Assembly (NCBI GenBank): GCA_913052275.1
Contig: CAJXDX010000035.1
Location: 1 to 13,428, forward strand
Direction: 5' to 3'
DNA length: 13,428 nucleotides
DNA from: an uncultured Pseudomonadota bacterium
GTDB lineage: Bacteria > SAR324 > NAC60-12
Each line of letters opens with the position of its first letter. The first letter of the stretch is position 1. The position numbers were made by a program, and so were the translations under genes. This document shows, in pieces, positions 7,251-12,946 of this stretch. The notes beneath the pieces are model-generated. The model was not told the origin of the DNA, did no database searches, and worked only from the letters and a program-made list of their open reading frames with translations.

Positions 7251-7655
7251 ATGAGCAAAATTCTAATTGCAATTCAGATTATACTGATCGTATTCCTTGC
7301 AGGATGCGGGGATAAAAGTGAGTATGTCGGCGACCTTAAAAATGAATTGCCTGATGGAAAAGGAATCATGACTTATGAAGATGGATCTAAATATGACGGT
7401 GAATGGAAGGAGGGACAAAGATATGGCAAGGGCACTTTAACTTATGAAGATGGAGCAAAGTATGAAGGCGAATGGAAAGATGGAGAAATGGATGGAACTG
7501 GAACATTCACCTGGTCCAATGGAGACAAGTATGAAGGGGATTGGAAAAATGGGAAAAAGAATGGGCAGGGAACGATTTTTTATCAGGATGGAAGCAAACT
7601 GGAAGGAGAATTCAAAGACGACAGTCCCTGGGATACAACACTTTACGACAAATAA
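7251..7655 (+). CDS. MORN-repeat protein 2, lipoprotein
   Basis: A 134-residue protein beginning with a signal peptide and a textbook lipobox LAGC (cysteine 19), followed by a short linker GDKSE. Four MORN units of 23 residues occupy 25-116. The cap (117-134) has the family motif SPWDTTLYDK but stops there, lacking the last ten or so residues present in the paralogues. AGGGG at 7241-7245 is well spaced from the ATG. Gly at +2 after the cysteine is not an inner-membrane retention signal of the Asp type, so outer-membrane sorting is possible. The 80 bp between the small frame at 7017 and this gene contain no clear promoter or terminator. Confidence 0.92.
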   Translation: MSKILIAIQIILIVFLAGCGDKSEYVGDLKNELPDGKGIMTYEDGSKYDGEWKEGQRYGKGTLTYEDGAKYEGEWKDGEMDGTGTFTWSNGDKYEGDWKNGKKNGQGTIFYQDGSKLEGEFKDDSPWDTTLYDK

Positions 7656-7771
7656 GGCAGATATTTCTTTTTAAGTATTATACCTTCATTTTTCCCTAAC
7701 ATTTCTTTTTATCCGCAAAGATTGTAAATAAGTTTCAGACAATCACATGTGCCGGGCTATCAAGAATCTAT

Positions 7772-8572
7772 ATGAGATATTTCCTCCTCCTCATCTCACT
7801 GATTCTACTGACATCCACTCTTTTTTTTCAGGAAATCGGTATCCTCTACAGATTTAGTGCCGGGGATAAAATTCATGAGTGGAAGCATTATGGGAATCAG
7901 GAAACAGATCCTAAATTCATGGGAGAGATAAAAGATGGCAGCCCCGATGGATTTGGAATTCAGATTAATCCGGACGGATTTATATACAAGGGAAAATTCA
8001 AGGAGGGTAAATGGAACGGCAAAGGAACATTTTATTATCCTGACGGAAGAAAATATGTTGGGGGTTGGAAGGACGGACTGAGAGATGGTCAAGGCACCTA
8101 CCTTTCCTCCAAAGGGAATGAGATATATGTTGGTTCGTACAAGCAGGGCAAAATGCATGGTCAGGGGAGTCTCACTTTATCTGATGGACTCAAGTATATG
8201 GGAGAATTCAGGGACGGGAAATGGGATGGTGAGGGGACGCATATTTATCCTGATGGTAGAAAGTATATAGGAACTTGGAAAGATGGTTTGAGAGATGGCC
8301 ATGGCACCTATATTTCCTCAGAAGGGAGAGAAATATATGCCGGATGGTACAGGCAGGGGAAAAGACATGGTCAGGGGGTGCAAACTTTTTCAGACGGCAG
8401 AAAGTATGTTGGGGAATGGAAGGACGGAATGAGAGATGGCCAGGGTACATTCACTTTTCCTGATGGATACAGGTTTTCCGGAGAATGGAAGAAAGATGTA
8501 AGATGGAATGGAACAGTATTCGACATCAACGGAGAAATTGTTGGAAAGATTTTGGAAGGAGCAGAACGTTAA
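7772..8572 (+). CDS. MORN-repeat protein 3, secreted
   Basis: A 266-residue protein. Residues 1-20 form a Sec-type signal peptide (MRYFLLLISLILL...), with cleavage probably near FFQ-E. Residues 23-48 carry an N-terminal module shared with MORN proteins 4 and 6 (GILY..., W, YGNQ, K-F). Eight MORN units follow (49-234), then a cap (235-266) with RWNGTVFD-x2-G. Units 3 and 6 have 24 residues and contain GLRDG-x-GTY-[LI]-SS; units 2-4 and 5-7 are duplicate triplets. The start has only a weak upstream AAGAA, and the same ATG gives the signal peptide directly. It is followed 31 bp later by MORN protein 4, so the two are probably cotranscribed. Periplasmic or extracellular location is inferred. Confidence 0.9.
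   Translation: MRYFLLLISLILLTSTLFFQEIGILYRFSAGDKIHEWKHYGNQETDPKFMGEIKDGSPDGFGIQINPDGFIYKGKFKEGKWNGKGTFYYPDGRKYVGGWKDGLRDGQGTYLSSKGNEIYVGSYKQGKMHGQGSLTLSDGLKYMGEFRDGKWDGEGTHIYPDGRKYIGTWKDGLRDGHGTYISSEGREIYAGWYRQGKRHGQGVQTFSDGRKYVGEWKDGMRDGQGTFTFPDGYRFSGEWKKDVRWNGTVFDINGEIVGKILEGAER
7985..8404 (+). repeat. Higher-order 210-bp duplication inside MORN protein 3
   Basis: Codons 72-141 (7985-8194) and 142-211 (8195-8404) are two copies of a three-unit block of 23, 24 and 23 residues. Both share YPDGRKY, WKDGLRDG, the one-residue insertion before IY, and QGK-x-HGQG at the same places. This is a super-repeat laid over the ordinary 69-bp MORN periodicity. Confidence 0.88.
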
Positions 8573-8603
8573 AAGCCTCAAACTTCTGCAAGGGCATGAC
8601 TCT

Positions 8604-9680
8604 ATGAGAAACTGTCTTTTTCCTTTATCCTGCCTGCTTTTCAGCTCAGCCCTGTTTGCGCAGCAAACCGGGATATTATTCCAATGGGAAACTTCTTCAG
8701 GGAAAATATGGAAAACATTTGGAGACGAAGCAGCGCAGCTGAAATACGAAGGTGAAATAAAAAATGGCGAACCTGAAGGATTGGGTGTCTCTTCATTCCA
8801 TGGCACGACTTTTATTGGCAAATGGAAGGAAGGCAAAAAACATGGTCAGGGAACATACACTTCATCTTTTGGAATAAGGTATACAGGAGAATTCAAGCAG
8901 GGTAAGAGAGACGGAAAAGGAACTTTGACAACTCCTGATGGGGAAAAGTATGTAGGTGAATTCAAGGATGGCAAGAAGGATGGACAGGGAATATTTACTT
9001 CACCTGATGGAGAAAAGTATGTAGGTGAATTCAGGCAGGATAAATTTCATGGTCAGGGGACGTATACCTGGTCAGATGGGACACAGTATATAGGTGTTTT
9101 CAAAAAAGGACTTCAAAGCGGACAGGGGACATTAACATATGGAAAAGGAAAATTAGAAGGCGACAGGTATGAAGGTGAGTTCAAGGAGGGCAGAAAACAT
9201 GGCCAGGGTATCTACATTTCTTCTGATGGCAGAAAATATACCGGGGAATGGATTGAAGGCAAGCATGATGTTCAGGTAAAACTAATTCTTGATGATGGAG
9301 ATGAATATTCCGGTGGATGGAAAGAAGGGAAACTGCATGGTCAGGGGATATACTCTTTCTCTGATGGAGGCATGTACGAGGGCGGTTTCAAAGATGGTAA
9401 AAGACATGGCCAGGGAACCAATACATGGCCGGATGGAAATAAATATGTTGGAGAGTGGAAGTATGGTAAGAGCGATGGACATGGTGTTTTTTCATGGGCA
9501 GATGGAGAAAGCTACTCAGGTGAGTGGAAAGACGGCAAATATGACGGCTACGGAACATACACTTTAGCTGATGGCAGAAAAGGAGTGGGTGAGTTCAGAA
9601 ATGATAAACCTTGGAACATCACGAATTATGACAGTTTCGGACATGTTACAGGAAGCTGGGTTGAAGGAGAAAAACAGTAA
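8604..9680 (+). CDS. MORN-repeat protein 4, secreted, 12 units
   Basis: A 358-residue protein, the longest complete MORN protein here. The frame is open back to 8508, inside the previous gene, but the ATG at 8604 has AAGGG at 8590-8594 and begins a signal peptide (MRNCLFPLS...ALFAQQ, cleavage near residue 19). The N-terminal module at 23-47 (GILFQW..., W, FGDE, K-Y) matches MORN proteins 3 and 6. Twelve MORN units span 48-326, with a four-residue insertion in unit 6 (KLEGDR). The cap at 327-358 contains DKPWNITNYD-x2-G. Unit 8 (212-234) is degenerate: both glycines of HGQG are valine, and His is shifted. It lies 31 bp after protein 3, likely in the same transcript, and faces the reverse-strand cupin gene. 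Confidence 0.92.
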   Translation: MRNCLFPLSCLLFSSALFAQQTGILFQWETSSGKIWKTFGDEAAQLKYEGEIKNGEPEGLGVSSFHGTTFIGKWKEGKKHGQGTYTSSFGIRYTGEFKQGKRDGKGTLTTPDGEKYVGEFKDGKKDGQGIFTSPDGEKYVGEFRQDKFHGQGTYTWSDGTQYIGVFKKGLQSGQGTLTYGKGKLEGDRYEGEFKEGRKHGQGIYISSDGRKYTGEWIEGKHDVQVKLILDDGDEYSGGWKEGKLHGQGIYSFSDGGMYEGGFKDGKRHGQGTNTWPDGNKYVGEWKYGKSDGHGVFSWADGESYSGEWKDGKYDGYGTYTLADGRKGVGEFRNDKPWNITNYDSFGHVTGSWVEGEKQ

Positions 9681-9751
9681 TGATTGAAAATACCAAATTA
9701 TTATGTAGGCCAATTAGTAAATTTCTGCTGGAGCTTTGAATACCCAGATGA

Positions 9752-10114
9752 TCAGCCAGTCAGTTCATTTGTTCCTGCATATAGTATGACCAGAAGAGTG
9801 CATCCCGTTTTTGAGTAAGATGAGTGCTGACTGCCTTTTTCAAATTTAATGTAATCACCTTTTTTGAAAACTTTTCCGTCATCATCAATCAATTCTCCAT
9901 CAATCACATAAAACTCTTCATATCCATTATGTTTATGTAAACTTGAGGAACTTTCCGGTTCAAACTGCACAATAAAAACTTCATGTTCAAGTTTCTCATC
10001 TTTACTTAATGGCATCCATTTTAAACCACTGGAAACTGTTCCATATCGATTGTATGGCGAAAAGTATTCATGTTCGGTTTCAATTATCCTACGTCTTTCC
10101 ATAACTGGTCTCAT
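9752..10114 (-). CDS. Cupin-domain protein (ChrR-like cupin)
   Basis: A 120-residue single-domain cupin. Motif 1 is LHKHNGYEEFYVIDG with putative metal ligands H60, H62 and E66. Motif 2 is GDYIKFEKGSQH with H97, where Glu replaces the usual Pro. The pattern and the GLKWMPLSKD opening resemble the cupin domain of ChrR-type anti-sigma factors and related stand-alone proteins. No N-terminal anti-sigma zinc domain is present here. The start could be the ATG at 10114 or the one at 10102; neither has a strong ribosome-binding site. It is the only reverse gene right of 3501 and interrupts the MORN run, facing MORN protein 4 and diverging from MORN protein 5. Substrate or regulatory role is unknown. 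Confidence 0.85.
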   Translation of the reverse strand: MRPVMERRRIIETEHEYFSPYNRYGTVSSGLKWMPLSKDEKLEHEVFIVQFEPESSSSLHKHNGYEEFYVIDGELIDDDGKVFKKGDYIKFEKGSQHSSYSKTGCTLLVILYAGTNELTG

Positions 10115-10126
10115 TTGATTTATAAC

Positions 10127-10157
10127 ATTATAAAAAATTACTTTCCCTCAATGTTAA
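10127..10157 (-). promoter_or_regulatory. Candidate promoter for the cupin gene
   Basis: Read leftwards, TTAACA (10152-10157, 5 of 6) and a perfect TATAAT (10127-10132) are 19 bp apart, longer than ideal. The -10 lies 12 bp from the ATG at 10114, so transcripts would be nearly leaderless, or translation would use the second ATG at 10102. Confidence 0.35.
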
Positions 10158-10271
10158 TGGTATTTCAAACACCATTCGAAGAGAAAATCCCTTGCAGTCT
10201 GCATGATTCTTGTAAGACACCCCATGATGCTATATGTTAGGCATTCAAAAACCAACCTATCAGGAAATACT

Positions 10272-11180
10272 ATGAAAAATATTTCACTAATCTTGGTCGC
10301 CCTCTTATTATTCACTTTCCCTCTTTTTGCTCAGACAAATAGATCAAATTTCATGTACCAATGGAAAAATGGTTCTAAGTATTATGGTGAGTGGGAAAAT
10401 GGTACAATGCACGGAGAGGGTACTTACACATTTGGAATCGGGGAAGGAGCAGGAGACAAATATGTAGGAGACTACAGGAATGGAATTAGAAGCGGGAAAG
10501 GAATTTATACCTGGTTTAATGGCGAAAGGTATGTTGGAGATTTTAAGAATGATGTGCCGGAAGGCCAGGGAACGTATACATTCTTAGATGGAAGAATTTA
10601 TACGGGAGACTGGAAGAAAGGTAATAAGGAAGGTCGGGGAACATACACTTACCCGAATGGTTCAAAGTTCACAGGTGAATGGAAGAATGACAGGAGAAAT
10701 GGTCAGGGTACATTTACATGGAAAAATGGTGATAAATATGTGGGAAACTGGAAAGATGGGAAAAAGGAGGGTTTAGGAATTTACATATTCAGCAGCGGTT
10801 CCAGGTACACCGGCGAGTGGAAGGAAGGCATGAGAAACGGCCAGGGCTCTTTCACTTGGTTCAGTGGTGAGAAGTATGTAGGAAAATGGAGGGATGGCGT
10901 GAGTAATGGTCAGGGTATCTTCAGCTGGACTGGTAATGAAAAGTATGAGGGAGAATGGAAGGATGGAAAAATGGATGGGTATGGGATTATTAATTTTTCT
11001 GATGGAATCAATTATGAAGGAGAGTGGAAAGATGGGACACGTCATGGCGAAGGCACATTCACATCCTCCGATGGAAGAAAATGGGTAGGCGAGTTTAAAA
11101 ATGACAGGATATGGAACATAACCAGTTTCGACAGTTCCGGAAAAGTTATTGAGAAGTGGTTTCATGGAATAAAACAGTGA
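10272..11180 (+). CDS. MORN-repeat protein 5, secreted, 10 units
   Basis: A 302-residue protein. An in-frame start at 10203 exists, but the ATG at 10272 follows AGGAAA (10262-10267) and opens a clean signal peptide ending LFAQ (residues 1-21). After a short FMYQWKNGSK link come ten MORN units (37-270); the first has a four-residue insertion (GEGAGDK). The cap (271-302) has DRIWNITSFD-x2-G. The full N-terminal Trp/Tyr-Gly-Asp-Glu module of proteins 3, 4 and 6 is missing, though FMYQW echoes its first few residues. It lies divergent from the cupin gene across about 160 bp, in which I see no strong forward promoter. Confidence 0.92.
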   Translation: MKNISLILVALLLFTFPLFAQTNRSNFMYQWKNGSKYYGEWENGTMHGEGTYTFGIGEGAGDKYVGDYRNGIRSGKGIYTWFNGERYVGDFKNDVPEGQGTYTFLDGRIYTGDWKKGNKEGRGTYTYPNGSKFTGEWKNDRRNGQGTFTWKNGDKYVGNWKDGKKEGLGIYIFSSGSRYTGEWKEGMRNGQGSFTWFSGEKYVGKWRDGVSNGQGIFSWTGNEKYEGEWKDGKMDGYGIINFSDGINYEGEWKDGTRHGEGTFTSSDGRKWVGEFKNDRIWNITSFDSSGKVIEKWFHGIKQ

Positions 11181-11199
11181 TTATATAAATAAATAACAG

Positions 11200-11271
11200 C
11201 CTCACACTCTCCCAGGGTGAAAGAAGAGTCCGAACCAGATCAAGTCTGGTACAGTCTTTCTGTGTGTGAGG
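11200..11271. ncRNA. Candidate structured RNA: three stacked stems
   Basis: Three nested perfect pairings lie within 72 bases: CCTCACAC/GTGTGAGG (11200-11207 with 11264-11271), GAAAGA/TCTTTC (11219-11224 with 11255-11260), and ACCAGA/TCTGGT (11234-11239 with 11245-11250, loop TCAAG). Asymmetric internal loops separate them. It starts 20 bp after the MORN 5 stop and has no T-run, so it is not a simple terminator. A weaker nested pair follows at 11286-11332 (TGCAA/TTGCA around AGGAT/ATCCT). The strand cannot be fixed from the pairings, and I match it to no known RNA family. It could be a small RNA, a 3'-UTR processing element or a remnant. Confidence 0.35.
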
Positions 11272-11433
11272 GGTCCCCAATTCTCTGCAATAGGGCAATA
11301 GTCATTGAGGATACATGACACATCCTGTTGCAACCAACCAATTATTTTACTTAAACATCATAAACAGGAACATCAAATGCATATACGGATTTATATTTTA
11401 GAGTAAGAACCATCCAAACCATTGCGGGGAAAT

Positions 11434-11682
11434 ATGCAAGTTGCAGAAAAGAGCGAATCACAGCTGGACCAGAGAGTTTGTCCTAACTGCGGAGAGTCTT
11501 GTGAAAAAGAAAATGAAACTGTTTTTGTAAATGGTCAGGAATTCTGTGTCTGTTGTAATTCCAATATAGAAACGTGTTATACTGAGGAAGGTTTCACGAA
11601 TGACTTTTACAGTGATTCTATAAAAAGTGATAACGCGTTTGCGGAATTTTTCGATGAGCGTAGATATCTCAATCCTGAATGA
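11434..11682 (+). CDS. Small zinc-ribbon-like protein
   Basis: An 82-residue protein of unknown family. The ATG at 11434 follows GGGGA (11426-11430) and is preferred over a TTG at 11422 that lies ahead of this site. The N-terminal half has CPNC (16-19), C23, and CVCC (38-41), consistent with a two-knuckle zinc ribbon (C16, C19, C38, C41). Extra cysteines are at 23, 40 and 48. The C-terminal half is acidic and rich in Phe, Tyr and Asp, without recognisable motifs. No signal peptide is seen, so it is probably cytosolic. It precedes another tiny zinc-finger gene by about 100 bp. Confidence 0.75.
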   Translation: MQVAEKSESQLDQRVCPNCGESCEKENETVFVNGQEFCVCCNSNIETCYTEEGFTNDFYSDSIKSDNAFAEFFDERRYLNPE

Positions 11683-11785
11683 TATTTTACCTGCCGTCTA
11701 CTGATTAATCTTCCATTTCGCCTTTTGGCATTTTCATTGCTGTAATTAAGTATGAACTTGATTTAACAGTTATTGGAGTTGAATT

Positions 11786-11926
11786 ATGAAAAATACAGAA
11801 TGCATTATATGCGGCGATGAAGTTATAAATCCCCTGCAAAAACAGCAGGGTAAAAGAATGTATTGCTCAGAGAAATGTGAATACATCCCTTCAGTATTTC
11901 AAAGATGGGATGAATTCCAGGTCTGA
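11786..11926 (+). CDS. 46-residue treble-clef-type zinc-finger protein
   Basis: A very short but well supported gene. GGAG at 11775-11778 lies 7 bp before the ATG. The product has CIIC (6-9) and YCSEKC (26-31, with Cys at 27 and 31), a C-x2-C...C-x3-C pattern like the treble-clef knuckles of YacG-type and related mini-proteins. Basic residues (KQQGKRM) lie between the two knuckles, and an aromatic C-terminus (VFQRWDEF) follows. Function is unknown; nucleic-acid or protein contact is inferred from the fold class. An imperfect hairpin follows directly after the stop. Confidence 0.75.
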   Translation: MKNTECIICGDEVINPLQKQQGKRMYCSEKCEYIPSVFQRWDEFQV

Positions 11927-11928
11927 TT

Positions 11929-11957
11929 GATCAGCAGCTTAATTGCTGCAGATCTTT
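11929..11957 (+). terminator. Imperfect hairpin after the 46-residue zinc-finger gene
   Basis: GATC-A-GCAGC, loop TTAATT, GCTGC-A-GATC forms nine base pairs with one A-A mismatch, followed by a short TTT (11955-11957). It begins 3 bp after the stop codon at 11924-11926. The T-run is short, so efficiency is doubtful. Confidence 0.45.
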
Positions 11958-12105
11958 CCGGCAATGAAGTACGCATAAAAATTACCCCATTTTCAATATT
12001 GAGTATTTTTTCCTTTTTTAGGCATAATTTATCTTCTAATTACCTCCTGAATCTGATATTTTTTTCAGAAATCATCTCTTAATGTAATTCTTTCGGAGCA
12101 TAGCT

Positions 12106-12717
12106 ATGATTGTCCTCATAATTGGAATTGTTATTTTCTTCGGTGTCCATTTAATTCCATTAACCGCCGCAAAGGTTAACTTAGTTGAACGCATGGGGGA
12201 GAAAAAATATCAGGGAGTTTTTTCATTATTTTCCTTAATTGGATTAATAGTAATGATTTACGGCTTCAGTCTTGTCGATGACTGCAACCCGATGATGGCG
12301 GATTGTGATACAAATAACATCCATTTCTGGGAACCTTTAGAATACAGCAGGGAAATTTCATTTATACTAATGCCCCTCAGCATAATCCTGCTTGTTGCTT
12401 TTTTAGTTGAATCAAATATCAAAAGGATTCTGCGCCATCCATGGCTGTTTGCAATCATTCTCTGGTCTTTCTGCCATCTGATTTCTAATGGCGACCTTAG
12501 ATCAGTTCTCCTGTTCGCCTCTTTTGGAGTTTATTCAATCATTGATATTTTTTTCTCTAAAAAAGAAGTTCAGTCATCGGAGAGTTTACCTGTTACAAAG
12601 GATGTGATAGTAATTGTCGCGGGATTAATCCTGTATTCTATTCTTCTGTATTTTCATCAGTATGTTTCAGGCGAGCAGATAGTTGAAAAGAACAATCTTT
12701 TCTTTTTCCTGCCTTAG
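12106..12717 (+). CDS. NnrU family integral membrane protein
   Basis: A 203-residue polytopic inner-membrane protein with about six hydrophobic segments (roughly 2-18, 37-55, 84-101, 112-127, 132-150, 166-184). The NnrU hallmarks are FFGVHLIP (11-18), the central RHPWLFAIILWSFCHLISNGD (110-130), LLFASFGVYS (135-144), and a final FHQYVSG (183-189). The conserved histidines (15, 111, 124, 184) fit possible haem or metal binding. NnrU was first noted in denitrification gene clusters and related proteins occur widely; no nitrogen-oxide gene is visible here, so that role is not supported locally. The 45-residue loop after the second helix contains two cysteines (60, 67). GGAG at 12095-12098 is well placed. 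Confidence 0.85.
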   Translation: MIVLIIGIVIFFGVHLIPLTAAKVNLVERMGEKKYQGVFSLFSLIGLIVMIYGFSLVDDCNPMMADCDTNNIHFWEPLEYSREISFILMPLSIILLVAFLVESNIKRILRHPWLFAIILWSFCHLISNGDLRSVLLFASFGVYSIIDIFFSKKEVQSSESLPVTKDVIVIVAGLILYSILLYFHQYVSGEQIVEKNNLFFFLP

Positions 12718-12881
12718 TCAAAATTAAGCTTTAGATATCCTTCCATCATTTTTCTTTGGTGTTAGCAATCAGCTGAATCCATTGGACTGATAACTGGCAG
12801 CAGCCCGTTCCACAGCAAATTAATTCGGTCCTCCTCTTCAGTCTTCTCTTAAACAGAATTCTGCACAATACATATCAGGTC

Positions 12882-12910
12882 TTGAGAAACACAGCAGATT
12901 ATTGTATACC
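12882..12910 (+). promoter_or_regulatory. Candidate promoter for MORN protein 6
   Basis: TTGAGA (12882-12887, 5 of 6) and TATACC (12905-12910, 4 of 6) are 17 bp apart, ending 36 bp before the GTG start. The remainder of the 229-bp spacer 12718-12946 shows nothing recognisable. Confidence 0.3.
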
Positions 12911-12946
12911 TTGGTTTCTTGTGAACCAAAATTATTAGAAATCCCT

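Noticed and set aside
8508..8603. Upstream in-frame start of MORN protein 4 overlapping the end of MORN protein 3.
   Set aside because: The added 32 residues are polar and would bury the signal peptide; 8604 has AAGGG at good spacing.
10236..10242. GTTAGGC (and GTTAGAC at 4910-4916) as integron attC core sites, which would make the small genes gene cassettes.
   Set aside because: No matching upstream RYYYAAC core or paired inner arms at the required distance, and no integrase; the heptamers occur by chance.
6560..11088. Several long open frames in the other frames within the MORN genes, rich in Met/Gly/Lys on the + strand and Ser/Phe on the - strand.
   Set aside because: They are by-products of the biased, 69-bp periodic codon pattern of the MORN units, without ribosome-binding sites or motifs.
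11225..11271. Group II intron domain V or a hammerhead ribozyme in the structured region.
   Set aside because: The domain V catalytic triad/bulge layout and the hammerhead CUGANGA core are absent, and no reverse transcriptase gene is near.
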